From Candidatus Woesearchaeota archaeon (GTDB lineage Archaea > Nanobdellota > Nanobdellia > Woesearchaeales > UBA10216): a stretch of 54,292 nt of DNA. This document shows, piece by piece, positions 35,155 to 45,350 of the stretch. Positions within the stretch are counted from its first letter, which is position 1, and each line of letters opens with the position of its first letter. Below the pieces are notes generated by a model. It searched no databases, was not told the origin of the DNA, and saw only the letters and a program-made list of their open reading frames with translations. Made by a program: the position numbers and the translations under genes. The stretch spans positions 1 through 54,292 of the forward strand of contig JACPIH010000017.1 in NCBI GenBank assembly GCA_016188155.1, read 5' to 3'.

Positions 35155-36330
35155 TTATCTCGCGTGCAGGAGCTTTTCCATCTCCTGCTCTTTCTTCAGA
35201 AGCTTTTCCATCTGGCGCTCTTCTTTCTTGAAGTCCTCCCTTATTTTGAACCTGGGCTCGAGTTTTGCAAGTATCTCCATTACACCGGTATACTCAAGCT
35301 CGTTCATGCCAAGCATTGCAGGCCCTGAAAAGCCCTGTTCCCTGAGAGCTAATGCTTTCTCAGCTGCCTTCGCCCTTACAGAGTCCCAGACAGGGTCAGC
35401 GTCAAACATGTCAACGCCGTCAGTGAGCTTGCCATTGTGCACGCAAAATCCTTGCGCGCAGACTATTGGCGGCCCGTCAAAGAAGCTCGCACCCTGACCG
35501 ACCTTTACAGGCGTCAATGGCCCGTTATGGCTGCCTCTCATAAATCCTGCTACGTAATGGCATATCTTGAACGGAGACAGAACCTCGCCTGTTGCCGGGA
35601 ACTGGCTTTGAGTCCTTACGAGCATCGGCGGGTCGTCCTTTCCGGTATATTTGCCTGCAATGTTGTGCAGCCTTGTTGTGCCGACGGCTACCGCCTGCTC
35701 GCCTGTAGCCCTGCTGTAAATGCCCTCAATTACAAACCTGTCATTATCCCTGATTAATGCGGCAAGCTCATAAAGCTCCTCTGGTGTGTTCAGCTCGATA
35801 ACCCTGTCGCCCTCAGTATACGTTACATCCATCACCTTAAACTTGAACCCCTGGCTCAGCTTCGAGCTTAGCAGCAGGCCTGCGCAGTTCATCGGGTCTG
35901 CAAACCCAAGATAAAGCGGCAGGTTAAATGCGCCAGCATCGCACTTGTCTGCTGCGAAAACAATGAATGGCTCGTTAGGCCTTTCCTCAATCCCCATCTC
36001 AGCTACTGAAGGCCCCATTCCCTTGACGTTGCCTGAAAAAGCATCCTTGAGCATGTCCTGCCCCGCTCCATAGAGCCCCTGCTCCTTGGCAATCTTTGTC
36101 GCAAAGGTGAAAGCGTCCCATGCAATCTTGTGCACTTCAGGGCTGTCCTTGCCCTGTGCGTGAGTCATCAGGATTCCTATGTCATCACCGATTGAAAAGA
36201 CCCTGTAATCCATTGCCCACTGGCTTTTCCCAACAAAATCCTTGATTGCAGCCAGGACCTCCTTGCTCGGCCTTACATGCCCGCCGATGGAGCCAATGTC
36301 AGCTTTTATCAACGTTATAGTAGTCTTCAT
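35155..36330 (-). CDS. fbp: fructose 1,6-bisphosphate aldolase/phosphatase
   Basis: MKTTITLIKADIGSIGGHVRPS; HGPL/NGPLTPVKVGQGASFFDGPPIV. Confidence 0.93.
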   Translation of the reverse strand: MKTTITLIKADIGSIGGHVRPSKEVLAAIKDFVGKSQWAMDYRVFSIGDDIGILMTHAQGKDSPEVHKIAWDAFTFATKIAKEQGLYGAGQDMLKDAFSGNVKGMGPSVAEMGIEERPNEPFIVFAADKCDAGAFNLPLYLGFADPMNCAGLLLSSKLSQGFKFKVMDVTYTEGDRVIELNTPEELYELAALIRDNDRFVIEGIYSRATGEQAVAVGTTRLHNIAGKYTGKDDPPMLVRTQSQFPATGEVLSPFKICHYVAGFMRGSHNGPLTPVKVGQGASFFDGPPIVCAQGFCVHNGKLTDGVDMFDADPVWDSVRAKAAEKALALREQGFSGPAMLGMNELEYTGVMEILAKLEPRFKIREDFKKEERQMEKLLKKEQEMEKLLHAR

Positions 36331-36551
36331 TCAAACACACCTCCACAACAACCTTTTTACATATTTCAACGGCTCATCACCATAGTGTATGATGAAGTAA
36401 GATAAAATATGAGCTTATATTTAAAGATTGTTGTGCTGTGGTGCAGCATTGTGTGCAAAAAAAACGTATGGAGGAATATAGAAACGTATTTATACTTGTC
36501 TTTGGAGAAGATTGCTTTAATCACAATTTAGTTTAACTTAGTGGCTTTATA

Positions 36552-39500
36552 GTGCAAATAGTGCAAAAGGGGTGTGCGTTTTTGGTTAAGCCAGTCAGAC
36601 AAAGAATTGGTTTTATTTTCCTGCTTCTGCTGCTTGTTGCCATCTTGGCTTACTCTGCTCCTGTTTTTGGTGTTGTAAGCAGCGGCACGGCAAGTCTGAA
36701 TGTTTCCAGCTACATCAGCTTAAGCGACGGCACAGTAAGCAACCTTTCAGGCCACGTAAAATGGGACAACAGGTCAGGCATACAGGCAAGCACCTGGGCT
36801 GCAAGCACGCAGAACGGCTTTTTCAACGCAAGCCCTGGCAAGATTCATTCTCTCGGCCCCAAAAGCAACCTAAGTATCTACAGCGTGCCTAACGGTTCTG
36901 ACTTGTTCTACGGCCACTTGTATTACGAGAACCTTACTGAAACCATCTGGGCTGTTGGGGACAGTTTTGCTGTTATGACCAATAACAACACTTATGGATT
37001 CATAGAGGTTAATAGCATAGCGTTTGGCAGCCACGTTAACATAACATGGAAGTTCCAGAGCAATGGCAGCAGCTCGTTCAGTGCCGGCTCTGGCGATTCT
37101 CAGCTTACAGGCTGCCTTAGGCACACGACAGAAGCCGCTTGCTGGAATGCCAGCACTAATGGTGAGACGTGCTACTGGGATAATTTCATAAAATCGTGCC
37201 AGCAAACTGTTGGCGGAGGGGGCACTGGAGGCGGTGGCGGGGGAGGGGCAGGTGCCAGTAACAAGACAGACTGCTTTGTTTTTGATGGCAATAAGGCGGG
37301 CTGCGGAAACATAACTGTCTGCAAGTGGTTCGATTCCGAAAGCATTTGCGACCCTAATCCCAGCTTCGACTATGCCAAGGGCGTGACGTGCCCGGACTTT
37401 GTTAACAAAACCGCTTGCAACAACCAGCCCTTCACCTCTCCGTTGTGCACATGGAACGGCACAGGTGCTGGGGAACTTCCAGTGGGGAATTGCAGCGCTA
37501 ACATCACTAAAACGTTCAACAGCTTTCCTGCTGCGCCGTATACTAACTGCGAGGCAGCCCCGAACCAGGGCAACTGCACCTTGCTGACCAACACTTATTT
37601 CATGCCGTGTGAGTGGGATGGCAACAAGAACGAGTGCAAGGCTGCGCTTCATGGCATCTTCGGCGGAGATTCAGGAGGCAACTATTTTGACATAAGCACA
37701 AAGTCATCTTGCGAGGCATCTGGAGGCACTTGGAAGACAGAGCAGTACACCTATACCGACCAGTACGGCAATACTCAGACTTCCAGTGGCTCGTGGTGCG
37801 AGGCTTCATTCGGCAATTTCGGGAAAGAAAGCTGTAACGATGCCTGCTGGGCTTGTGAGAAGCAGAGTGACGGCACTAACTGGGCTGATGCTGCAACCGC
37901 TGCGCAAAAATGCACGAACTCTACGCTCGGCTTTTGCAAGTTCATATCAGATACAAATGCCTGGAACGGCCAGGGCTGGTGCGAGCCTGAGAGCTATATA
38001 GGGTTTGGGTTTGCGGACTGCAGCACCAACTGCTTTGGCTGCTTCAAGAACAACACGTGCGGGACAAGCGCTGCAAACTGCTCCTGGGTTCCTGACACGT
38101 TCAGCTATGACATAAATGGCGATGGCAAGTTCAACTCTTCGGAAGACGGCTGGTGTGACAAAAAGCTTGTAGCTGACAAGAAGGACTGCAGCAAGACATG
38201 CATGGCCTGCCAAACCTCTAACGCCTGCACAACAAGCGCCTCAAACTGCACGTGGAACACCACAGGCTCTTTCGCGCAGTTCTGCCACCTGAACTCTACC
38301 CTGCAGGAGATTTGCTTCCTGCCCGGCGATGAGGACAACGACGGGCAGTTTGACTGCGCTGACGTTGATAGTTGTAATCAGGACCCGTTCTGCGGCTTCG
38401 GATTCGGCAGTGGCGCCGGAGGTTCTGGACTGGGCGCTGGAACCGTGAACAACACAGCATGCATACAGCATGACAACAACCAAGCTAACTGTCTCCTCCA
38501 AAACGGCACGGGAATTATGAACCTCACGCCTGTGTGCTACTACCATCCTGCTCCTGGTCAGGAAACATCATTCCCGACTGTTGGCTGGTGCGACCCCGTA
38601 TTCGAGCAGAACATGATTGGCGGTATGCTCGTCGACACCCCTCCTGAAATTATAGGCGTTGATAACCTTAATGACAACATCTCAGGCCAGAACTGGACCG
38701 ACATTGGCGGCGTGGGCATTCACGAAAGCCCGGGAGCGCAGGAGAAGCTTGACCTGGGCATAGGCATGAAGAACCTCTCGCACTTTGCCGGCTGTAACAA
38801 GGTCGGCAGCTTCAAAACTACCAGTAAGAACCTCACGACAAAGTTTTACCGCTTTATTGATTCTGACAATAACGCAAGCTCTGGCTGCGCTGTAAACGGC
38901 ACACTGCCTGAGGGCGCGCAGTTCAACGAAACAGGCTTTGACTACAAGTTCTTCTACTCGGAGAACACAACAAGCGGCGAGTTCAAGGTTGCTTTCAAGT
39001 GCTACTCAGGAACGTGGATTCCTTTTTCAGCACAGCTTGCTGTTATGAAGGAGCTGTGCGTGCTGCCACCCGGAAGCCTGGGGCTTGATGTGCCAAGCGA
39101 GTTTGTCCCAAGCAGCGCCCAGGTGCTTGTCATCAACAAGGTTGACATAGGCAGCCCGAAAAATGCTATAAGAATCATGGTTATGACTGCTAACAGCAGC
39201 GGCAACCACACCGACCTTGCCGAGGCAGGCGCTGGAAGCAACGAATCAAACCCTGTTGACATTGCCGGGCCATTCTACTACACTCCCGGGAGCATTGACA
39301 AGAAGTTTGAGAACTGCCAGGCAACTGGACAGGACCTTGACGGCGATGGCCTGACAGCTGACAACGACCCTGACTGCACCTTGTTCAAGAAGTTCGGGTT
39401 CGTGCCCTTTGAGGGCGGCCCGCAATGTAAAGACGGCAAGGACAACGACAACAACGGCAACATTGACTGCAATGACGTGAGCTGCAAGTATGACCCATTC

Positions 39501-41126
39501 TCCGGATGCCCGGGAGGCTTTGGCATGAGCTGCGACCCGACTGACAAAAGCCCGCCAGGCCAGAAGTGGCTTGATGCCAGCATTTTCCCGGAAGGCGCAT
39601 CAATCTCGTTTGATTCCGACGAGCCCAGCAACGGCACAATCGCATTTTACGGCAACGATAGCAAGTGCTTAACCCTCAACTCAACGATAAAGGACTACGG
39701 GCTGACAGATGCAACCACGGGCAACGAGTACAAGTCGTGGCACGACGCAGTAATAGACAGGTACAGCGTAAACGCCACATTGAGCAGCAACAAAACGTAT
39801 TACTACAAGTTCAAGATGTGCGACCTGTGCGGCAACTGCTTATCAGGCGCCTGCACGAACTTCACGACCACTGCGAGCTATTCAGATTACGTGTTCAAGC
39901 CTGTTCCGAACTCATGGCTTCAGATAGACATCCCCCAGTTGGGTGTGTCTGGCGATAGCATGACTTACGGCAAGAAGGTAAACGCGTCCAATGCCCAGAA
40001 CATTGACATAACAGTCAAGGACCCGACCATTGGCTACAACATCACACTGCACAACGTTTCGGTTTTCTCTGCAGCAACGATCAACATAACCACGCTGTAC
40101 AGTTCAAACTCTAGCAACAAGTACGTCGGCATAAATACCACAAGCTGGAATACAATTATGCAAAAGCTCGGCGTTAAGTACATTACAATAACAATACCCG
40201 ATAACGGCACCCAGCTTTGGAAGTGCGACGATGATAACCTGTCAAACTGCTTTGACCTGACCAGCAACGCCTCATGCACCTTCGGCACAGGAGTTACGAA
40301 CTGCACAATGTCGATTAGCACAGGCCTGGGCTTCTCCTATTATGGGGTGGGAGGCACAAAAACTTACACAAGCGGAGGAGGCAGCCCGTCATCAAGCAGC
40401 AGCGGAGGCGGTGGCGGTGGGGGAGGAGGAGGCGGGGGCTCTGCGCTTGTCTCTGAAAGCTCGCTGCTGCAGAAGACTTTAAGCACTGGTGACTCAGGAA
40501 CCTTCACGTACAAGAAATTTGCCAGCTTGGGTGTTTACGAAATAATTGCTGTAGCGGGGGCAGCCGCGACCAACCCGTCAGTTACCGTCAGGGAAACAAA
40601 CCTGGCTGTAAATGTTGCAGTGCCAATCTCAAAGGAAACCGGAAACGTGTATAAATACCTGTCAATAACAAAGACCGACCTTGCAAGCGTTACAAAGGCA
40701 ACAATAAAGTTCTCTGTTCCAACCAGCTGGTTCGCCAACAACAGCTTAGACCCCTCAACCACGGCCATGAACAGGCAAGTATCCAATAGCTGGGTTAAGT
40801 TGCCGACTAAGCAGGTAGCATCGGCAGATGCCAAGTTCACGAGCTACGAAGCAGCCACTGAGGGCTTCTCAATCTTCTCTATAACTGCCGAGAAGGCAAA
40901 AGCTGCAGCTGCACCAGCAGCCAAACCTGCAGAAACGCCAACAGGCGCCGTTGTTCAGGAAGTGCCCGCGCCACAGGCAACAGTGGAAGCGCCTGAACAG
41001 CAAGTAGCAGCACCTGCCAAAGAAGGCGGCCTTGGCTTCGCAGCTAAGACCCTAATTACATTAATTCTGGTAATAGTAGGGGCGCTTGTGCTCCTAGAAG
41101 TCCTGCACAAGATGCATAAGATTTGA
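36552..41126 (+). CDS. large Cys-rich surface protein with Ca-binding-like repeats and PGF-pre-PGF-like C-terminal domain
   Basis: repeated C..xC.AC....C....xNCTW blocks; DLDGDGLTADNDPDC; IKFSVPTSWFANNSLDPSTTAMNRQVSNSWVKLPTK...YEAATEGFSIFSIT; C-terminal TM. Confidence 0.75.
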   Translation: MQIVQKGCAFLVKPVRQRIGFIFLLLLLVAILAYSAPVFGVVSSGTASLNVSSYISLSDGTVSNLSGHVKWDNRSGIQASTWAASTQNGFFNASPGKIHSLGPKSNLSIYSVPNGSDLFYGHLYYENLTETIWAVGDSFAVMTNNNTYGFIEVNSIAFGSHVNITWKFQSNGSSSFSAGSGDSQLTGCLRHTTEAACWNASTNGETCYWDNFIKSCQQTVGGGGTGGGGGGGAGASNKTDCFVFDGNKAGCGNITVCKWFDSESICDPNPSFDYAKGVTCPDFVNKTACNNQPFTSPLCTWNGTGAGELPVGNCSANITKTFNSFPAAPYTNCEAAPNQGNCTLLTNTYFMPCEWDGNKNECKAALHGIFGGDSGGNYFDISTKSSCEASGGTWKTEQYTYTDQYGNTQTSSGSWCEASFGNFGKESCNDACWACEKQSDGTNWADAATAAQKCTNSTLGFCKFISDTNAWNGQGWCEPESYIGFGFADCSTNCFGCFKNNTCGTSAANCSWVPDTFSYDINGDGKFNSSEDGWCDKKLVADKKDCSKTCMACQTSNACTTSASNCTWNTTGSFAQFCHLNSTLQEICFLPGDEDNDGQFDCADVDSCNQDPFCGFGFGSGAGGSGLGAGTVNNTACIQHDNNQANCLLQNGTGIMNLTPVCYYHPAPGQETSFPTVGWCDPVFEQNMIGGMLVDTPPEIIGVDNLNDNISGQNWTDIGGVGIHESPGAQEKLDLGIGMKNLSHFAGCNKVGSFKTTSKNLTTKFYRFIDSDNNASSGCAVNGTLPEGAQFNETGFDYKFFYSENTTSGEFKVAFKCYSGTWIPFSAQLAVMKELCVLPPGSLGLDVPSEFVPSSAQVLVINKVDIGSPKNAIRIMVMTANSSGNHTDLAEAGAGSNESNPVDIAGPFYYTPGSIDKKFENCQATGQDLDGDGLTADNDPDCTLFKKFGFVPFEGGPQCKDGKDNDNNGNIDCNDVSCKYDPFSGCPGGFGMSCDPTDKSPPGQKWLDASIFPEGASISFDSDEPSNGTIAFYGNDSKCLTLNSTIKDYGLTDATTGNEYKSWHDAVIDRYSVNATLSSNKTYYYKFKMCDLCGNCLSGACTNFTTTASYSDYVFKPVPNSWLQIDIPQLGVSGDSMTYGKKVNASNAQNIDITVKDPTIGYNITLHNVSVFSAATINITTLYSSNSSNKYVGINTTSWNTIMQKLGVKYITITIPDNGTQLWKCDDDNLSNCFDLTSNASCTFGTGVTNCTMSISTGLGFSYYGVGGTKTYTSGGGSPSSSSSGGGGGGGGGGGGSALVSESSLLQKTLSTGDSGTFTYKKFASLGVYEIIAVAGAAATNPSVTVRETNLAVNVAVPISKETGNVYKYLSITKTDLASVTKATIKFSVPTSWFANNSLDPSTTAMNRQVSNSWVKLPTKQVASADAKFTSYEAATEGFSIFSITAEKAKAAAAPAAKPAETPTGAVVQEVPAPQATVEAPEQQVAAPAKEGGLGFAAKTLITLILVIVGALVLLEVLHKMHKI

Positions 41127-41147
41127 TTATTTGATTATTTGATTATT
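41123..41147. repeat. 8-bp tandem repeat (ttgattat, three copies)
   Basis: ttgattatttgattatttgattatt spanning the convergent stop codons. Confidence 0.8.
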
Positions 41148-42075
41148 TGGATATGCCTTCCAGATACCTTTCTGCCTCAAGCGCTGCCTGGCAGCCCATC
41201 CCAGCAGCCGTAACCGCTTGCCTGTATACCTTGTCGTAAACATCACCCGCAACAAACACACCAGGCAGCTTTGTCCTCATCCTGCTGTCGGCTTTTATGT
41301 AGCCGTTCTCGTCAAGATCAAGAATTCCATTGAATGCTGCGCTGTTTGGTATGTGACCTATTGCAAGGAACATGGCGCTTGCCTTGAGGTCGGTAACTTT
41401 CCCATCATTTACACTCTTTATCCTAACGCCCGTAACTCTCCTATCCTCTCCCAGCACTTCCACAACCTCAGAATTCCAGATAACCTTTATTTTAGGGTTT
41501 GAGAGCGCCCTTTCCTGCATTATCTTGCTAGCCCTGAACTCATCCCTCCTATGCACTATGGTGACAAAGTTCGTGACCTTAGAAAGGAACAAGGACTCCT
41601 CGCAGGCGCTGTCCCCGCCGCCTACGACAACAACGTCCTTGCCCCCATATAGAGGGCCATCGCAGGTTGCGCACGTGTGCACTCCCCTATTGAAGTATCT
41701 CAGCTCGGACTCCAACCCCAACATCTTGGCAGAGGCGCCAGTCGCGATAATCACAGTCAGCGATTCAACCTTCTCGCCATCAACCACAATCTCGTAGAAA
41801 TTGTTTTTCACATCATTTTTGACCGAAAAAGACTCAACATTGCCATCCATGAACCTTGCGCCAAAGCGCTTGGCCTGCTCCTTGCACTTGGTAACAAGAA
41901 CAGGACCCATGATACCTTCAGGAAAGCCCGGATAATTCTCAACGTCAGTGGTCAGCATAAGCTGCCCGCCTTCATCCTTCCCGGAAATAACAAGCGGGCT
42001 CAAATTTGCCCTCGCAGCATAAATTGCAGCTGTCAAGCCAGCTATGCCTGCTCCGATTATTACGAGTTTTTCCAT
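41143..42075 (-). CDS. trxB: thioredoxin reductase
   Basis: GAGIAGLTAAIYAARANL; HTCATCDGPLYGGKDVVVVGGGDSACEE. Confidence 0.95.
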   Translation of the reverse strand: MEKLVIIGAGIAGLTAAIYAARANLSPLVISGKDEGGQLMLTTDVENYPGFPEGIMGPVLVTKCKEQAKRFGARFMDGNVESFSVKNDVKNNFYEIVVDGEKVESLTVIIATGASAKMLGLESELRYFNRGVHTCATCDGPLYGGKDVVVVGGGDSACEESLFLSKVTNFVTIVHRRDEFRASKIMQERALSNPKIKVIWNSEVVEVLGEDRRVTGVRIKSVNDGKVTDLKASAMFLAIGHIPNSAAFNGILDLDENGYIKADSRMRTKLPGVFVAGDVYDKVYRQAVTAAGMGCQAALEAERYLEGISK

Positions 42076-42169
42076 ATCGGCTGCGGCTACTGCGGCTAGT
42101 TTAAATTATTATCGCCAAACCGGATATGGCAGCCAGAGACTAGAGGCAGGAGGCATAACTTCCACTATG

Positions 42170-42742
42170 CTATGCCTTCTTCCGGCAAGTCGCTATATGG
42201 TCATCCACCATACCAACTGCCTGCATGAATGCGTAGCAGATTGTCGAACCAGCAAACTTAAACCCCTTCTTCTGCAAATCCTTGCTCATGGCATCACTCT
42301 GCGCGGTCCTGGCGGGTATTTCCTTCAGCACTTTCCAGCGATTAACAATTGGTTTTCCCTCAGTAAAGCGCCATATGTATTTATCAAAACTGCCGAATTC
42401 TTCCTGCACTTTCAAGAATGCCTTTGCATTTTGAATTGCTGCCAGTATTTTGAGCCTATTTCTGATAATTCCCTCATCCTGAAGCAGCCGTTCAACTTTC
42501 TCCACACCATACTTGGAAATTTTCATCGCATCAAAATTGTCAAACGCTTTTCTGTAATTCTCACGCTTCTTAAGCACGATCAGCCAATTTAAACCAGCTT
42601 GGGCTCCTTCGAGAATGAGCATTTCAAATAAGCGCCTGTCGTCATGCACAGGCTTTCCCCACTCATAATCATGGTAGCGGGCAAATAATTCGTTTTCATT
42701 CCCAAAACAGCGATTCGTCAGAAGTCTAGAAGGCGGGGTCAT
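42170..42742 (-). CDS. tag: DNA-3-methyladenine glycosylase I
   Basis: YHDYEWGKPVHDDRRLFEMLILEGAQAGLNW...GFKFAGSTICYAFMQAVGMVDDH. Confidence 0.93.
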   Translation of the reverse strand: MTPPSRLLTNRCFGNENELFARYHDYEWGKPVHDDRRLFEMLILEGAQAGLNWLIVLKKRENYRKAFDNFDAMKISKYGVEKVERLLQDEGIIRNRLKILAAIQNAKAFLKVQEEFGSFDKYIWRFTEGKPIVNRWKVLKEIPARTAQSDAMSKDLQKKGFKFAGSTICYAFMQAVGMVDDHIATCRKKA

Positions 42743-43479
42743 TAATCCGTATCCACTCTCGGAGCCAGTATGAATGCCATCATGACCTTGTCAACTGTGC
42801 TGTAGGTAATCCTGAGCGGGTAGTCCTTGTTGAACTGGACAAGAACGCGGTCTGAAAGCTTGCTGCCCTCAATCATCTTCTTGAGGTATTCAATGGAGTA
42901 CTTTGCCTTTGTTTTTTCCTTCGCAACCACCTTCGCAGATTCAGAATCCCTAATCTCAATAGCTGCGCTGTTGAGGTCGCCCTCAGCCTGCAAAGTAAGC
43001 TTGCCGGGCTCAGCCACAAGGTTCACAGACTCAGAAACTATGTCAGCGTCATTAACCGCCTCGTTGAAAACAGTTGAGTCAAGCTCGATGTTTACGGGGA
43101 AAGAAAGCTCAGGCACCTTCTGGTCCTTGTCCTCCATGTCAATTATTGGAAGGCTAAAAGTCCTTGTTGAAGATGACTTAAGCTGCACCTTAAGCTTGTT
43201 GCTGTCAAGCTCCAAAGTAAGCATGTCAGAAGGCCCGGCCCTGCGCATAATCTGCCTGAGATTCGCAAGGTTTATCGCAATGTCCGCTGGCTTCTCAACA
43301 TCATACTCTGTAAAAGCAGTTGGAAGAAGCTTGAAAATAACCATGGCAACATTAGCCGGGTCCATGGCTACAAGCTCAATGCCATCCCTGGAAATCTTCA
43401 GCTTTGCCTCATTGACGAGCTCAGAAATGATTGAGATGCTATCCTTCAAGTACTTAGGCTCTGAAAGTGTCAGCCTCAT
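42742..43479 (-). CDS. pcn: DNA polymerase sliding clamp (PCNA)
   Basis: ISRDGIELVAMDPANVAMV...LANLRQIMRRAGPSD...FILAPRVD. Confidence 0.94.
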   Translation of the reverse strand: MRLTLSEPKYLKDSISIISELVNEAKLKISRDGIELVAMDPANVAMVIFKLLPTAFTEYDVEKPADIAINLANLRQIMRRAGPSDMLTLELDSNKLKVQLKSSSTRTFSLPIIDMEDKDQKVPELSFPVNIELDSTVFNEAVNDADIVSESVNLVAEPGKLTLQAEGDLNSAAIEIRDSESAKVVAKEKTKAKYSIEYLKKMIEGSKLSDRVLVQFNKDYPLRITYSTVDKVMMAFILAPRVDTD

Positions 43480-43579
43480 GTTTTACCCCCAAACAACAAC
43501 TTACCAATGCCCTTTGCCGTTTCTGCCGCTATTTAAAAATTTTTTGACAAAATACCACCTCGGAAGCAGCAGCCAGTAC

Positions 43580-44920
43580 TTACGCCAGTACAATGCGCTG
43601 GCCGTCATGGGCAAGGTGCACCTGCTTTTCGCCGTAGCCCAAAGCGGAAGCCGCGTGCTTAACAGCTTCCTTAGACCTCCTCTCGCCATGAGAAGGGATT
43701 ATGTGCTTCGGCCTGAGAAGCTCAAGAAGATACCTCACATCCTGCCCGGAAGCATGGCCTGACTGGTGGACGTCCTTGAAAATCCTGACATTCGTCCTCC
43801 TTAGAAGGGATTCCAGCCTTTCCCTGTTCTTCCTATTGGTTGGCGTTGGAATTACCCTGCACGAAAAAACTATGGCATCCTTCGGGCCAAGGTTGAAATG
43901 AAGCAAGCCAGAAGCAATCCTGGACAGGACTGACTTGGGTTCGCCCTGGTGCCCTGTGCAGATTACCAGGTATTTTTCCTTGCCATCCCGGTCAATCTTC
44001 CTGAGCCTCTCGCCAACCTTGGCCGAAAATTTCACAAGCTCTGCCTTGTCAGAAAAGTTAACAAGATTAATCTCCTCAGCAGCTGCGATGTACTTGGCCA
44101 TGCTCCTGCCCAGAATGACAACCTTCCTGCCAATCTTCTGGCCAAGCTCAATGACGCTCTTCAGCCTGGCTATGTGAGAGGAGAACGTTGTAACGATAAT
44201 GCCCCTCCCGTCATGGTTCTGGCTCAGCAGCACATCAGCAAGCATGTCCTTCGCAACCTTCTCAGAAGGCGTCTTTGCATCAACATAAGCGTTTGTGCTG
44301 TCAACAAAAACAGCCAGCACGCCTTCCTTCCCAATCTCCTTAATGCGCTCATAATTCGGAGGCTTGCCCAAAGTTGGGGTGTCATCAAGCTTGAAATCAT
44401 TCGCGTAAACAACAGCGCCAGCAGGGGTATGAATGACAACCATGGCAGTATGAGGGGTTGAATGCGTGATACTGACTAATTCAACCTTGATCTTCTTGGA
44501 AATCGCGACCTTGCCGTTCAAGTCCACAACCTTGAGCTTGTTGCTGATGCGAAGCCCTGCGTCTTCAATGATGTGCCTCAGGACCTGAATCGTATAAGGA
44601 GTCCCCAGTATGGGAGCGTCGTAATGGTGGGCAAGGTAAGGAATCGCCCCGAGATGGTCAAGATGGGCGTGGCTGGGCACAATAGCCTTAACCTTAGGCA
44701 TCCAATCCCTGATAAGATCATCATCAGGAACAGCCCTCGCCTTAATAAGAACATCCCTGTTTAGCTTGACAACGCCCTCTTCCTCATCATCAGTTACCTT
44801 AATGTAGTTCTCAAGGTGAAGCCCCATGTCGCAGATGATAACCTCATCATCAACCCGAACGGCAATCATATTCCTGCCAACTTCATCAAACCCAGAAACA
44901 GTGCAAATCTCAACAGCCAT
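43580..44920 (-). CDS. archaeal RNase J-type beta-CASP ribonuclease
   Basis: IVPSHAHLDHLGAIPYLAHHYDAPILGTPYT; VICTGHQGEPKSVLSRIA; IIPSHGERRSKEA. Confidence 0.9.
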   Translation of the reverse strand: MAVEICTVSGFDEVGRNMIAVRVDDEVIICDMGLHLENYIKVTDDEEEGVVKLNRDVLIKARAVPDDDLIRDWMPKVKAIVPSHAHLDHLGAIPYLAHHYDAPILGTPYTIQVLRHIIEDAGLRISNKLKVVDLNGKVAISKKIKVELVSITHSTPHTAMVVIHTPAGAVVYANDFKLDDTPTLGKPPNYERIKEIGKEGVLAVFVDSTNAYVDAKTPSEKVAKDMLADVLLSQNHDGRGIIVTTFSSHIARLKSVIELGQKIGRKVVILGRSMAKYIAAAEEINLVNFSDKAELVKFSAKVGERLRKIDRDGKEKYLVICTGHQGEPKSVLSRIASGLLHFNLGPKDAIVFSCRVIPTPTNRKNRERLESLLRRTNVRIFKDVHQSGHASGQDVRYLLELLRPKHIIPSHGERRSKEAVKHAASALGYGEKQVHLAHDGQRIVLA

Positions 44921-44984
44921 TTTGTAATCAACACATCTTCCCAAAAGCGGCTTATTTTAAAACTTTTCTATCCCAAAAAAGTCA

Positions 44985-45180
44985 TGCGGGGGACGTGATT
45001 CGAACACGTGTACCCACTAAGGGACAAGCTTTTCCGCGACCTCGCTTCCCACGTCGCCATTGCGGCGACGGGGCCCAATCGGCTGCTGCCGATTTGGGTT
45101 TGGTCGAGCTTTTTGTGAGCAGCAGCGAACAAAAAGGTCGTCTGAAGCTTGCGCATTTGACCGGGCTCTGCCACCCCCGC
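44985..45180 (-). tRNA. tRNA-Leu(CAG) with 110-nt intron (45031-45140)
   Basis: GCGGGGG/CCCCCGC acceptor, A73, anticodon loop TTCAGA|A at 37/38, class II variable arm tcccttagtgggta, T-loop TTCGAAT. Confidence 0.9.
45110..45139 (-). repeat. intron hairpin module, copy in tRNA-Leu intron
   Basis: gaccTTTTTGttcgctgctgctCACAAAAA; ~30 nt nearly identical to 47150-47180. Confidence 0.85.
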
Positions 45181-45198
45181 GCAACCCTTTTCGCAAAA

Positions 45199-45253
45199 GC
45201 CCAAGTCGTGGCAAAGCACGACTGGGCACAGTCGACTGCGGTCGACTTGTGGG
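45199..45253 (-). repeat. double-hairpin module in 5' flank of tRNA-Leu
   Basis: cacaagtcgaccgcagtcgactgtgcccagtcgtgctttgccacgacttggg; stems conserved with 47101-47149. Confidence 0.8.
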
Positions 45254-45350
45254 TTGATCCAAAAACGAACCGTGGAGACTTCTTAAATTTAACGTAAATT
45301 CAGCCAGCGTGGCTAAAATATAAAAAGAAGCCTGCATTACCTCTCTTGAA

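Noticed and set aside
41123-41147. 8-bp tandem repeat as phase-variation tract
   Set aside because: Three copies lying at or after convergent stop codons; copy-number change would have little coding effect.
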